Assembly: GCF_946478805.1 (NCBI RefSeq)
Contig: NZ_CAMLDC010000012.1
Span: 62,001 to 126,000 of the forward strand
DNA: 64,000 nt
Direction of reading: 5' to 3'
Source of the DNA: an uncultured Fluviicola sp.
GTDB lineage: Bacteria; Bacteroidota; Bacteroidia; Flavobacteriales; Crocinitomicaceae
A program made the translations under genes and the position numbers. Every line of letters begins with the position of its first letter. Position 1 is the first letter of the stretch. The notes beneath the pieces are model-generated. The model made no database searches. It was not told where the DNA came from and worked only from the letters and a program-made list of their open reading frames with translations. Below, in pieces: positions 42,663 to 51,890 of the stretch.

Positions 42663-43694
42663 TTATTTGAGCTTCTTCATTCCAACGTAATTGTAATTTT
42701 GGTTTTCGGAATCAACTACTAAAATTTCGAGGATGGTGAAATGCAAAATATTGATCCCGGGGTTGTCGGCGGTTACCGGTACGGTCGGATCTTTATTAAT
42801 TGACGTACAAACAGCTTTAATTTCTCCATATGCTTTCCGGTTTCCATTGTAATCCGCTACATTGACATTGAGGAAGAAATCTGCATTTAATTTTGCAGCC
42901 TTAATCGTTGAAAACGCCTTATAATTGTCGAAAAGCACTTTACTGTCACTTGCATATTTCAATGGTTTAGATCCGTAAGCTTCCGGATTATCGAATACCT
43001 GGAATTCTCCTTTATCAAAGGCATATTTGTTCAGGTAAACCGGCACTCGGATAATGAAGGTATCCTTCAAATTTACTTGTTTGCGAGCCAAATCGAGTTT
43101 TTTGATCCATCCTGCTTTTTCCTTTTCAAATAGATCCAGGTTAAACTCATAGGTTTTAGCATTGACAGGATCTGTCAATTTACAGTATTTAAATGCGTTA
43201 TCAGCAGAAGTTCCTTTGCTGTATTCGAGGTTCAGTAAGAAGATCGTCCGATCATCCAAAAAATCGATCCCTTTCCACGTTTTCGGACTGGTGAAAACGA
43301 TCAATTCTTTTGCCTGCAATGCTTTTTCAATGGGCATATACAAGGTCCAATTATTGGGTCCCTGCAGTTCGAACACAACCGAGTTTTTAAACTCAAATGT
43401 ACAGTGCTCCTGAAACGACAGGATATTTTTGATGATGCATTGCGATCCGGTAATTACGGTGTCCAATTCGCGGTATCCGCATACATTTTTCTTGTCCTTG
43501 ATGAAAATCCCCGTGTATTTCTTTTTTGCACTGAATACATTCTTCCCTGTCTCCCCGACAACAATCGTATCCCCTTTTGAATACGTGTGTTTTGAAACAG
43601 TTGATTGATACCTTTTCAATTTCTCAGCTTCCTGGGCAAAGATTGAATTAAATGAACAAACAACGAATAGAACCAGTAAGAATGAATGCTGCAT
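42663..43694 (-). CDS. Secreted protein of unknown function
   Basis: 343 aa. Signal peptide MQHSFLLVLFVVCSFNSIFA. Mature part is beta-rich with FVIRVPVYLNKYAFDKGEFQ-like strands and charged loops; no domain recognised. Near the end it contains VPVTADNPGINILHFTILEI. Ends 28 bp before the Crp/Fnr start on the same strand, but that gene reads on its own. Periplasmic or surface location inferred from the signal. Confidence 0.7.
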   Translation of the reverse strand: MQHSFLLVLFVVCSFNSIFAQEAEKLKRYQSTVSKHTYSKGDTIVVGETGKNVFSAKKKYTGIFIKDKKNVCGYRELDTVITGSQCIIKNILSFQEHCTFEFKNSVVFELQGPNNWTLYMPIEKALQAKELIVFTSPKTWKGIDFLDDRTIFLLNLEYSKGTSADNAFKYCKLTDPVNAKTYEFNLDLFEKEKAGWIKKLDLARKQVNLKDTFIIRVPVYLNKYAFDKGEFQVFDNPEAYGSKPLKYASDSKVLFDNYKAFSTIKAAKLNADFFLNVNVADYNGNRKAYGEIKAVCTSINKDPTVPVTADNPGINILHFTILEILVVDSENQNYNYVGMKKLK

Positions 43695-43777
43695 ATTTCA
43701 ATTTGGTTTTAGTGATCACTAAAAGTTATGCCAAAAATAGTTTATTTACTGCCGAATTGCGAATGCGGATAGACGAA

Positions 43778-44488
43778 TTACGGATTCTTCTTTTTGTGCT
43801 TCAATTTCTTGAAGGTATAAACATATCCAAGTGTATACATGTTCAATGCATTCTTATTCATTTTTTGAATATCGAATTGATTTTGATAGGATGCCGTAAA
43901 GGAGTGGTGTTTCGACAATTTGTATTCCGCTTCCAGTGAAACACAGGCTTTATCCAATTTACCATTGTAGCGGTAATTGAAGATATTCCAGGTTTCGAAA
44001 GATGCCCCGAAATCCCACTTTTTCTTCGGGCTCCACGAAACCTCTACCCGGTTTCGCCAAAAATAATAGGTTGAACGGGCCAATTCATTGGTAAAGGCAA
44101 TCGTTCTGTTTTCTCCAAAACCGGCAGTGCGGAAAGCAAACTTAAAATCCTTGATTTCTTTCTTCACTTTCAATCCGGCTTCCAAGCGGTAAAAATTATA
44201 GCCCTGATCGATCACAAAACGGGTTGTGAGATCTCCACTCAACCATTTCTTGAACGTATGCTTTCCGGATACATAAAAATAGCTACCGGGATTGGTTGTT
44301 CCATCCAAATAAACACGGGAAATATACTGGGCACTGATTTCGTTTTTCTTATTCAGCGGGAGAACGCCCTTCACCTTAAACCAAATCTGGTTATCGATCC
44401 GGTAATTGTTCGGACTATTGGAGAGATCCACATCCTGTGACCAGGACCCGAGTGCGACGAATAAGAAAAGAAAAACAAGGATCCGCAT
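43778..44488 (-). CDS. DUF2490-family outer-membrane protein
   Basis: 236 aa with signal peptide MRILVFLFLFVALGSWSQ. Features of DUF2490: YRIDNQIWFKVKGVLPLNKK near the start, FAFRTAGFGENRTIAFTNEL in the middle, WSPKKKWDFGASFETWNIFN and a last strand MYTLGYVYTFKKLKHKK. Such proteins are predicted outer-membrane beta barrels of unknown role. Spaced 83 bp from the gene downstream. Confidence 0.8.
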   Translation of the reverse strand: MRILVFLFLFVALGSWSQDVDLSNSPNNYRIDNQIWFKVKGVLPLNKKNEISAQYISRVYLDGTTNPGSYFYVSGKHTFKKWLSGDLTTRFVIDQGYNFYRLEAGLKVKKEIKDFKFAFRTAGFGENRTIAFTNELARSTYYFWRNRVEVSWSPKKKWDFGASFETWNIFNYRYNGKLDKACVSLEAEYKLSKHHSFTASYQNQFDIQKMNKNALNMYTLGYVYTFKKLKHKKKNP

Positions 44489-44548
44489 ATCGTTTCAGTT
44501 GGATTAAAGATATTGTTTTTCCTAAGAATTGCGGTTTTTTAAAAATGA

Positions 44549-45442
44549 TTATTCATTCACTTCTCGTCGTATCTCCATGGATCCTTTTGCCCATTCATGC
44601 ATGTCGGATGAACTCCATCTTCTTACCGATTGCGGAAAAATTCGTTGCAGCGCACCTTTGAACGTTTTCGACTGAATTTCCCGGAAAGCCGGATCATTGA
44701 TCTTGCTGTTGTTACTGACGACGGCAGGACCTGCGATATCCAACAGGACTTTTCCTTTGAAATTCGGTTCGCTGTAAACGATCAGATGAGTACTGTCCGG
44801 AATAGCGATTCCATCCATGTAGTATTGATTGATGGTCGGATATTTTCCCTGTGGAAAGAAATTCGAATATGAATCGGCGTTGTAGGCTTGAGATGACATG
44901 TCATTGATACTGGAATCCGAAATAAGCACACTGCTGATATGCACCGTTTTCCAACGTTCCAACCTTATCCGGGACAAATCGATTTTAGCTCTCGGATATT
45001 CCTCATCCCGGATCTCCAAAGCCGCCGCGTAATACTTAAGGGCCGAAGCATAATTCAATTGCGTATATGCCGCATCAGCCGTATCCAATAAAGCTTCATA
45101 TTTCTGAAGAGTTGCACGCGCAAGTTCCGTGTTACACCGGGTAATCTGATTGATTGCATATTCTTCGTTCCGAAATCGCAAAGCTATGTTATATTGCTCG
45201 GTAGCTTCAGCATATTTTTGCTTGATAAATAGCGAATCTGCAACCTGGATTGCCGTCATATATTCAGCTTCATGCGCTTGCTGCTCCTTCTTGAATTTCT
45301 TGAATTCAGCAGCACTAACGGCTTCTCTTCCCAAGGTAGAAACAGCATTGAAAATCTGGTATGCTCCCTGAACACCAATATTAAACTGGCCAAAAGCACT
45401 CGTAGATCCCAATAGAATGAATAAAAGTAAGACTTTATGCAT
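44549..45442 (-). CDS. Secreted protein with TPR-like helical repeats
   Basis: 297 aa, signal peptide MHKVLLLFILLGSTSAFGQ. Residues about 50-165 show TPR-like pairs with EQYNIALRFRNEEYAINQIT and ALKYYAAALEIRDEEYPRAK. C-terminal part is a mixed domain with HLIVYSEPNFKGKVLLDIAG, which recalls a beta/gamma-crystallin-type strand, and SVRRWSSSDMHEWA near the end. Function unknown; probably periplasmic. Divergent from the membrane-protein array starting at 45597. Confidence 0.72.
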   Translation of the reverse strand: MHKVLLLFILLGSTSAFGQFNIGVQGAYQIFNAVSTLGREAVSAAEFKKFKKEQQAHEAEYMTAIQVADSLFIKQKYAEATEQYNIALRFRNEEYAINQITRCNTELARATLQKYEALLDTADAAYTQLNYASALKYYAAALEIRDEEYPRAKIDLSRIRLERWKTVHISSVLISDSSINDMSSQAYNADSYSNFFPQGKYPTINQYYMDGIAIPDSTHLIVYSEPNFKGKVLLDIAGPAVVSNNSKINDPAFREIQSKTFKGALQRIFPQSVRRWSSSDMHEWAKGSMEIRREVNE

Positions 45443-45596
45443 ACGCTATAAAAAAATGGACAATACTCAAATTTAATGCCAGAAACTCCAACAAAAAATG
45501 GTCTAATCCTTCAAAATTAAAGCAATACCCGAATGATTCCAATTAATTATTTTGGAAAAAGACTACTTTTAAACTTGTAAATAATCTAAAATAACC

Positions 45597-46292
45597 ATGT
45601 TATTTGAAGACATCGCCTATTTATGTGCGTTAGGTCTAGCTACCCTTTGCTCGACGATTCTCTTATTCACCTTGGTTAGAACCAATTCAAAGCTTCCCGA
45701 AGCATGGAGAACATCTCCCTCATTCCAAAATTTCAAGCGAAGTGTTTTTCTTTTAATGGTCTATCTTCTAATTGACTTTTTTGGCGAATTTATTTCATTT
45801 CATCTTGCATGGAATGGAATTTACAATGGCTTTGTAATGAGCATTAGCAACACGCTTTATATTCTATTTCTATTTGGCTATTTTTTCATCAACACGACCT
45901 TATCATGGAAGCGATACACCTATATTTTGCTTTATCTAATTTTTGTAATCTATTTGATCTCAGGAGGATATTATTATCCGAATTGTGTACTTCCCGGCAC
46001 TTATGTGATTATTATCTATGTTTCTCATTTCCTGGTAGCTCTCCTTTACATAACTGAGCTGCTTATTAAACGTAGCTCGGCTCATTTCAAATTTCACTTA
46101 ACAATTAGTCTGAGCATCTTGATTTATACGATCCTGGCATCTGTGGTTGGCGTCTACACTTGGTTCGATATGGAAGCTAACTTATTATATTCCGAGCTCA
46201 TTATTGATCTTCACTTTACTCTTTTATGCTTATTTTACTTTTCATTGGCATTGACATTCATCATTGAAATCCTAAAACTGCGTCGTAAGTAA
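45597..46292 (+). CDS. Multi-pass membrane protein, GGYYHP array member 1
   Basis: 231 aa with about six or seven hydrophobic helices. Shares with the next three genes the pattern LPEAWR after the first helix, IYNGF, LFGYFFINT, WKRYTYILLYL, a conserved SGGYYYPNCV loop (GGYYHP in the others) and the end IIEILKLRRK. No known family recognised. Its role is inferred from position: the array runs straight into a histidine kinase that lacks a sensor domain, so these may be its sensory partners. Confidence 0.75.
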   Translation: MLFEDIAYLCALGLATLCSTILLFTLVRTNSKLPEAWRTSPSFQNFKRSVFLLMVYLLIDFFGEFISFHLAWNGIYNGFVMSISNTLYILFLFGYFFINTTLSWKRYTYILLYLIFVIYLISGGYYYPNCVLPGTYVIIIYVSHFLVALLYITELLIKRSSAHFKFHLTISLSILIYTILASVVGVYTWFDMEANLLYSELIIDLHFTLLCLFYFSLALTFIIEILKLRRK

Positions 46293-46342
46293 TGACCTTC
46301 AATTTGCTTTTTTAACTCTTAAATCATTCGGATAAAAACAAT

Positions 46343-47050
46343 ATGATAAATAAGATCTTCCTATTTATAACAATATATCAAATACTCATTGCATTAGGAG
46401 TTGTCCTCGCAGGGATCCTCTTATTCATGTTGCGCAAAACTGCTGTAAAACTACCCGAAAAATGGCGGAAATCCGTACCGATAATCAATTTTCAACTCAG
46501 TATCTTTCTACTAATGATCTACCTAGTAATCACTTTAATTTGTGAGATTATTTCCTACTATCTCGCGAAGCATGGTATCTACAATGGTTTTGTTTTGAGT
46601 ATTAACATGACCTTATCCACCCCGTTTCTGTTTGGTTTTCTATTGATCAATACATTCAAATCTTGGAAACAGTATTCGTATATCATTTTATATGGTGCTT
46701 TGGTGACCTATTTTATAACCGGAGGGTATTATCATCCACGTTCTATTTCCGGTGGAAATTCCTCTTTGATTATATCAACCATTTGTTTTTTAGGTGCACT
46801 CATTCACTTAACAGACTTACTTATCAACCCAAAATCAGATTATTTTAAGTTTCAATTAAAAATAACCGTTAGCTTACTCATTTTCAATCTGCTGTCAAAC
46901 GTACTCAGTTCATTTTGTTGGTTCAATAATGAATTCAGCACACGCTATTTCGAACCTGTTTTTTACATACATCTTTCTAATGCCACCTTGTTTTACCTTT
47001 CATTCATATTCATATTCATCATTGAAATACGAAAATTACAACGTCAGTAA
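46343..47050 (+). CDS. Multi-pass membrane protein, GGYYHP array member 2
   Basis: 235 aa, same topology as member 1. Motifs: KLPEKWRKSVP, ISYYLAKHGIYNGF, LFGFLLINTFKSWKQYSYII, TGGYYHPRSI and the terminal FIIEIRKLQRQ. Starts 50 bp after member 1. A hairpin (47061-47082) follows, then a repeated intergenic block. Paralogue of its neighbours at roughly one-third identity by eye. Confidence 0.75.
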   Translation: MINKIFLFITIYQILIALGVVLAGILLFMLRKTAVKLPEKWRKSVPIINFQLSIFLLMIYLVITLICEIISYYLAKHGIYNGFVLSINMTLSTPFLFGFLLINTFKSWKQYSYIILYGALVTYFITGGYYHPRSISGGNSSLIISTICFLGALIHLTDLLINPKSDYFKFQLKITVSLLIFNLLSNVLSSFCWFNNEFSTRYFEPVFYIHLSNATLFYLSFIFIFIIEIRKLQRQ

Positions 47051-47060
47051 CTTTAGAGAA

Positions 47061-47082
47061 AACTGCTTAGAACTAAGCAGTT
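47061..47082. terminator. Hairpin after array member 2
   Basis: AACTGCTTA (47061-47069) and TAAGCAGTT (47074-47082), loop GAAC, 11 bp after the stop of member 2. Only a weak T-rich tail follows. A degraded version (TGCTTAGTTCTA) appears after member 3, supporting duplication of the whole gene-plus-spacer unit. Confidence 0.5.
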
Positions 47083-47100
47083 CTATTGTCTTTAACACAA

Positions 47101-47170
47101 CTACCTTTGTTTCAGATTAAACATATTGATTGATTGAACTTAATTATATTTGATCACATTATCCGCCACC
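47101..47170. repeat. Duplicated intergenic block, copy 1 (before member 3)
   Basis: Shares with 48080-48144 the blocks CTTTGTTTCAGATTAAACA, ATTGATTGAACTTA and TTTGATCACATTATCCGCC plus ACC. The last 22 bases are identical. Lies upstream of array member 3. Confidence 0.8.
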
Positions 47171-47307
47171 AAATCTTTACTTGACAACCGCTGGATGATT
47201 TAATGTCTCTTTGTGGTTATCTGAGTTATTGTGTCAATTATGCAGAATATGTATTTTAATGTCTATTTTAAATAGATTTGCTGAATAAACCCTAATTTGA
47301 AGATTAC

Positions 47308-48006
47308 GTGCCGCTCGAGGAATTCTTATCCTTATCCTTAATTGTTCTAGGAATTATTCTTTCTCTGATTCTCCAGTTTAAGTTACGTAAATCCCGAGCT
47401 GAATTACCTGAAGGATGGAAAAATTCCATGCCTGCCAGGAATTTACTCCTTGGTGCTTCATTCTTGTCAGTTTACTTGATACTCAGTTTTATTTCCGAAT
47501 CCATTTCATTTTATCTGGCAAAACGTTATATCTACAACAGCTTTGTATTCAGTATTTACTTTACCTTATCCGTTCCATTTTTATTTGGGTTTCTATTTAT
47601 ACACACTCAGTCGACTTGGAAAAGGTATGCATATTTCCTTCTTTATGGAATTCTCATTTCGTATTTTATTCAGGGAGGATATTATCATCCACGTTGTGTA
47701 CTTTCAATCAATTCAAGTTTACTTATTTTCAGTATTTATTTCTTAGCCACGCTTTTAAATTTGCATGACTTACTTCTCAATCCCAAATCAAATCATTTCA
47801 GTTTCCAATTAAAAATCAATTTGACACTTCTCATTTACGCACTTGTTAGTGTAATAGTGACGTCCTTCCACTGGGGTGAAACAATGAAGATCGGAGATGT
47901 TTATTCACAAGTTATTTTCTATATTCATTTTATCAATATAGGCCTGTTCTATTTCTCTCTCTCCCTTATCTTTATATTTGAAATCCTAAAATTGCGCCGC
48001 AGGTAA
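47308..48006 (+). CDS. Multi-pass membrane protein, GGYYHP array member 3
   Basis: 232 aa. GTG start at 47308 (MPLEEFLSLSLIVLG). Motifs: LPEGWKNSMP, ISFYLAKRYIYNSF, LFGFLFIHTQSTWKRYAYFL, QGGYYHPRCV, LLNPKSNHFSFQLKINLTLL and FIFEILKLRRR at the end. Preceded by a 257-bp spacer with the duplicated block, which may be its promoter. Confidence 0.73.
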   Translation: MPLEEFLSLSLIVLGIILSLILQFKLRKSRAELPEGWKNSMPARNLLLGASFLSVYLILSFISESISFYLAKRYIYNSFVFSIYFTLSVPFLFGFLFIHTQSTWKRYAYFLLYGILISYFIQGGYYHPRCVLSINSSLLIFSIYFLATLLNLHDLLLNPKSNHFSFQLKINLTLLIYALVSVIVTSFHWGETMKIGDVYSQVIFYIHFINIGLFYFSLSLIFIFEILKLRRR

Positions 48007-48079
48007 CATTCTGTTTACTTCATCTGGCAATTTCCGGAAATATGCTTAGTTCTAACCATATTTAATCTCTTTACCTCAG

Positions 48080-48144
48080 GTATCTTTGTTTCAGATTAAA
48101 CAGATTGATTGAACTTATCATATTTGATCACATTATCCGCCACC
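48080..48144. repeat. Duplicated intergenic block, copy 2 (before member 4)
   Basis: Near-copy of 47101-47170, lacking a few bases (one ATTGATTG unit shorter). See copy 1. Confidence 0.8.
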
Positions 48145-48161
48145 TTATCAAAACACTCAAC

Positions 48162-48194
48162 AACCGTAAGATGAACCTAACACATCTTACGGTT
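48162..48194. terminator. 12-bp stem-loop between array members 3 and 4
   Basis: AACCGTAAGATG (48162-48173) and CATCTTACGGTT (48183-48194), loop of 9. Perfect stem but no T-run; could be a terminator of member 3 or an RNA structure in the leader of member 4. Confidence 0.5.
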
Positions 48195-48357
48195 TGTATG
48201 GGTTGCTTCACTCTATTTTGATGATAACAATTAATTATGTGCAAAAAATCTATTTTTAAGGTTAGAAAATATTAGAGATTAGGTCAATCCCCTAATACCG
48301 CTACTTTGGATTTGTTGTGCCATCAAGTAGTTTGAACATTTTATATTGAAAACAAAC

Positions 48358-49062
48358 GTGTCATCTGAAAACAGTCTTCTTAATATCTATTTCTTTTCCG
48401 TAGCACTGGGGATTATTACTTCGATCATACTGTTATTTGGTTTGAGTAAATCTACTTCAAATCTGCCCGAAATATGGAGAAATTCAAAATCATTAAGAAC
48501 GTTTCGTCTAAGTGTTTACTTCTTAATGATTTTCTTACTGTGTGTGTTTGTAAGTGATATTGTTAGTACTTATCTTTCAAAACATCATATCTACAATAAT
48601 TACGTGTTTAGTATTTATTACACGATATCGACACCTTTTCTATTCGGATTCCTGTTTATTAATACACAAAAATATTGGAAACGATTTTGTTATATTGTTC
48701 TTTATTTTATTCCAGTCGTATACCTTATTTCAGGAGGGTATTATCATCCTAAAAGTGCTTATACGAGTACGACTTATTTACTTATTAACAGCACTTATTT
48801 TTTAGCTGCCTTATTGCATCTCATAGATTTACTTGTGACACCGAAATTAGATTATTTCAAATTTCAATTAAAGATTAATTTATCATTCTTGATCTGGGCA
48901 CTCCTTTCAACAATCATTACTTCTTTTATATCCTCCGATACAGAAGAAAGTGTACTTTATTTTGACTTTTTCTTTTTTACGAATGTTTTCATCATTATAC
49001 TTCTTTACCTTTCGTTTGCATTTATTTTCGTTATTGAAATTCTAAAATTACGTCGTGGATAA
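48358..49062 (+). CDS. Multi-pass membrane protein, GGYYHP array member 4
   Basis: 234 aa from a GTG at 48358; a TTG 12 bp earlier is possible, but the GTG gives an N-terminus closer in length to the paralogues. Motifs: NLPEIWRNSKS, TYLSKHHIYNNY, LFGFLFINTQKYWKRFCYIV, SGGYYHPKSAY and FVIEILKLRRG. Its last 8 bases overlap the histidine kinase start (GTG at 49055), so the two are translationally coupled; this is the closest physical link between the array and the signalling genes. Confidence 0.75.
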   Translation: MSSENSLLNIYFFSVALGIITSIILLFGLSKSTSNLPEIWRNSKSLRTFRLSVYFLMIFLLCVFVSDIVSTYLSKHHIYNNYVFSIYYTISTPFLFGFLFINTQKYWKRFCYIVLYFIPVVYLISGGYYHPKSAYTSTTYLLINSTYFLAALLHLIDLLVTPKLDYFKFQLKINLSFLIWALLSTIITSFISSDTEESVLYFDFFFFTNVFIIILLYLSFAFIFVIEILKLRRG

Positions 49063-49810
49063 CGCTATTTTCGTCATATTAATCGTTGTTGTTCTCCTCC
49101 TGATTGTATTTGGGATAGGGATCTATTTTGTTATCACGCGGCTGTACAGGCAACTCCGAAAAGGGGAGGCAGAAGCCATTGAATCCATCATTTCCTCACA
49201 AGAACGTGAGCGGACAAGTATTTCCAGAGAAGTGCACGACAATTTGGGCCCCATGTTGTCCATCACCCAAATGCAGATTGGTTATCTGATTGAGCAAACA
49301 GAGGCAACGACCCAAAAAGAGCTGTTAATAAAGATGCAAAAACAGGTTCAGGAAGCCATCAAGCAATGTAGGAACATTTCACACATGATTTCGTCCGAGG
49401 TCAATTCCTCCAAATCGTTTCAGGCTGTGCTTCAAGAACAAATCACCTTTATCAATGAGTTTGGAAATATCCATACCACATTATCAATTCCAAAAGATTT
49501 TCCTTCAATTGATCCGGCAAAAGGAACTTCACTCGTACGGGTTTTCCAGGAATTATTGGTCAATACAATTCGTCATTCGGGGGCAACCCAGGTAAGCATC
49601 AAGATTGAAAAAACATCGGATTACCTGTTTTTCAATTACCAGGACAATGGCAAAGGATTTCAGTTGAAATCTGTTCTGCTTGGACTGGGAATACAGAACA
49701 TCACCAAACGTATCGAAATCATTGGAGGAAAACAACTGTGGAATGAAGGAATCAGCACTTCCGGAATGAATTTACAGATCATGATTCCACTCCAAAAAAT
49801 CATTTTATGA
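49055..49810 (+). CDS. Sensor histidine kinase, NarL/LuxR type (HisKA_3)
   Basis: 251 aa, GTG start inside the end of array member 4. One N-terminal transmembrane helix (residues 4-27), then ERERTSISREVHDNLGPMLS with phospho-acceptor His61, and an HATPase domain with ELLVNTIRHSGA (Asn170), DNGKGF (197-202) and GLGIQNI. There is no extracellular or PAS sensor domain, so signal input must come from a partner, plausibly the membrane array. Overlaps the response-regulator start by 4 bp (ATGA). Confidence 0.92.
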   Translation: MDNAIFVILIVVVLLLIVFGIGIYFVITRLYRQLRKGEAEAIESIISSQERERTSISREVHDNLGPMLSITQMQIGYLIEQTEATTQKELLIKMQKQVQEAIKQCRNISHMISSEVNSSKSFQAVLQEQITFINEFGNIHTTLSIPKDFPSIDPAKGTSLVRVFQELLVNTIRHSGATQVSIKIEKTSDYLFFNYQDNGKGFQLKSVLLGLGIQNITKRIEIIGGKQLWNEGISTSGMNLQIMIPLQKIIL

Positions 49811-50451
49811 AAATACTCATTGTTGACGACCATTTCGTTTTTAGGGAAGGACTACATCTATTGTTGGAGCAATCGAATCCGGAGTTTGAAATAGTAGAAG
49901 CGGCTAATGGAAAGGAAGCTTTATTACTAGTCAGGACTATCACGATTGACGCTATCCTAATGGATGCAGAAATGCCTGAAATGAACGGATTGGAATGTTT
50001 GAAAGCATTGAAAAAAAGCGCTTTCTCTGATATACCGGTGGTGATGCTGACCATGCACAACCAGTTGAATCACATGCTGCAAGCATACGATCTGGGAGCT
50101 AACGGCTACCTGGTGAAAGATTCCTCAATCAAGGAAGTTGTCCTGGCTATTGAAACAGTCATTCGCGGAGAAGAATACTACGCTACGGCTATACGTACTC
50201 CATTCCTGAAAGAACTGAGTCGTAGGGAACACACTTTTATGGATAAAGCAAATAAGCTGACTTCCCGTGAAATCGAGGTCTTGCAAATGATCTGCAGGGA
50301 GTTTTCCACCGAAGAAATTGCTTCCAACCTGTTTGTATCGCCGCTTACTATAAATAACCACCGCAGAAGCCTGATTGCGAAAACGGGTGCGAAAAACGTA
50401 GCCGGATTAGTCATGTATGCTGTGAAGAACGGATTGTTCGTTATTGAGTAA
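49807..50451 (+). CDS. Response regulator, NarL/FixJ family
   Basis: 214 aa. Receiver domain with LIVDDH, phospho-acceptor Asp53 (AILMDAEMPEMNG), switch Thr in VVMLTMH and Lys in YLVKDSS; C-terminal LuxR-type HTH (LTSREIEVLQMICREFSTEE, NLFVSPLTINNHRRSLIAKT). Cognate partner of the overlapping kinase gene. Target promoters are unknown; the array itself would be the first to test. Confidence 0.95.
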   Translation: MKILIVDDHFVFREGLHLLLEQSNPEFEIVEAANGKEALLLVRTITIDAILMDAEMPEMNGLECLKALKKSAFSDIPVVMLTMHNQLNHMLQAYDLGANGYLVKDSSIKEVVLAIETVIRGEEYYATAIRTPFLKELSRREHTFMDKANKLTSREIEVLQMICREFSTEEIASNLFVSPLTINNHRRSLIAKTGAKNVAGLVMYAVKNGLFVIE

Positions 50452-50502
50452 TTTTTTGACACCAAAAGAAAAACAGGTATCTTAGTCCAAAGAGTTCCTA
50501 AT

Positions 50503-51381
50503 ATGATTCATTTGAACACCCGTATTTTGAAGCAAGCCGGTTTCCCGGTAGTTTGTTTATTCATCCTATTTCTTGTTTCCTGTAAAAAGAAGAATCCGGC
50601 TCCTGAACCGGGCTACGAAGCTGCCCAGGAATATAATTTGCAGAATATCTCTTATGGATCTGATAATCAGCAAAAAATGGATATCTATCTGCCTGCCAAT
50701 AGAAATTCGAATACCAAAGTGTTCGTTTTGATCCATGGTGGTGGATGGAGTGGTGGCGACAAAACTGATTTCACAAGTTTGTTGAATTCATTGAAAACCT
50801 ATTATCCGGATCACGCAATCATCAACATCAATTATCGTTTGGCAACACAAGCCAGTCCGGCATTTCCGAAACAGATCGATGACATCCAGGCAGCATTAAC
50901 TGAAATAGGCCTTCCGAAATATAACGTTTCGTCACAGTTTCTTTTGTTTGGGGCTTCTGCCGGCGGGCATCTTTCATTACTTATTGCTTATGCACATGAT
51001 CCAAACCATCATGTAAAGGGAATTTGCAATACGGTTGGCCCCTCAGATCTCACAGATCCGAATTATCTGAACAATCCGGTTTACAGTTCCGCTTATGATG
51101 TATTGATCAGCGGAGGCATTCAGAATCAAACGGGAATTGAAGAAGTAAGCCCTGCATTGCATGTCACTGCAACTTCTCCCCCGACAATCTCATTTTACGG
51201 AAGCGCCGATCCCTTGGTTCCTTCGACACAAATGGCTCGTTTACACGACGCATTGAATGCAAATGGCGTGTATAACCAGGCAACAATGTACCAGGGAGCA
51301 GGACATGGCAATTGGGACCAAGCTCAGTCAAACGATTGCATTGCGAAAATTGTCCTGTTTGTGAATGCTTATTTTCAGTAA
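50503..51381 (+). CDS. Lipoprotein alpha/beta hydrolase (carboxylesterase type)
   Basis: 292 aa. Lipobox LFLVSC with Cys27. Hydrolase features: HGGGW oxyanion loop at 78-82, nucleophile Ser152 in GASAGGH, acid near SADPLVPS and His268 in GAGHGNW. This matches BD-FAE/hormone-sensitive-lipase-like esterases. Surface- or periplasm-facing lipoprotein that hydrolyses an ester, substrate unknown. 51 bp after the response regulator; possibly within its regulon. Confidence 0.88.
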   Translation: MIHLNTRILKQAGFPVVCLFILFLVSCKKKNPAPEPGYEAAQEYNLQNISYGSDNQQKMDIYLPANRNSNTKVFVLIHGGGWSGGDKTDFTSLLNSLKTYYPDHAIININYRLATQASPAFPKQIDDIQAALTEIGLPKYNVSSQFLLFGASAGGHLSLLIAYAHDPNHHVKGICNTVGPSDLTDPNYLNNPVYSSAYDVLISGGIQNQTGIEEVSPALHVTATSPPTISFYGSADPLVPSTQMARLHDALNANGVYNQATMYQGAGHGNWDQAQSNDCIAKIVLFVNAYFQ

Positions 51382-51392
51382 AGACAGAGAAA

Positions 51393-51848
51393 TCAATTAA
51401 AATTTACAGGTTTATCCATTGGTTTGGGATCCCAGCTACCTTCAAATTTGAATGTGAGTTTACCAAAATAATCGGAAGAGTAAAAAGCCACCCGATCCAA
51501 AGTCGCATCGATCTCACTTTTGTCCAGGTTATCTGCTTCACGCAAGGAAAGTACATACGTCCAATCCGCTTTAACACTTATTGCCGAACCATACATCGTG
51601 TGATTGACTTCCAATACGTTCTTGAAAAACGCTTCCTGATTGCGATCCGGAACCCGTAACAAAGGACTCATTACCTGGAAATAATACTTATCCGGATTCT
51701 GTGGAAAGTTGAATACGTCAATCCACACTGTCGACCCTTTGTAGGTCATGTTCCATTGTCCGGGTTTATCGCCTCGACATAATCCCGGATCCACTCCCAA
51801 CTCAGCAAGGCTCTGCTCAATCAGGAAAGATGTTGCGTCCAAATTCAT
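51393..51848 (-). CDS. YbjN-like / secretion-chaperone-fold protein
   Basis: 151 aa, no signal peptide. DATSFLIEQSLAELGVD, then WIDVFNFPQNPDKYYFQVMS, AFFKNVLEVNHTMYGSAIS and VLSLREADNLDKSEIDATLD follow the helix-strand order of YbjN / type III chaperone-like (Tir chaperone) proteins. Such proteins often bind partner proteins; role here unknown. It is not adjacent to a secretion gene except the cargo toxin 1.5 kb away. Confidence 0.65.
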   Translation of the reverse strand: MNLDATSFLIEQSLAELGVDPGLCRGDKPGQWNMTYKGSTVWIDVFNFPQNPDKYYFQVMSPLLRVPDRNQEAFFKNVLEVNHTMYGSAISVKADWTYVLSLREADNLDKSEIDATLDRVAFYSSDYFGKLTFKFEGSWDPKPMDKPVNFN

Positions 51849-51890
51849 GTCGGAAAAATAGTGAAAAAAGTTTTTTGAGGCAATATTTAG

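Larger units (their letters stand above)
48007..48357. other. About 350-bp spacer between array members 3 and 4
   Basis: Contains the second copy of the duplicated block (48080-48144), a perfect 12-bp hairpin (48162-48194) and AT-rich sequence likely to hold the promoter for member 4 and the two-component genes. No ORF of note. Confidence 0.6.

Noticed and set aside
45597..49062. Repeated DNA in the membrane array as a CRISPR-like or tandem-repeat array
   Set aside because: The repetition is at gene scale (about 1 kb) and protein level; there are no short regularly spaced repeats.
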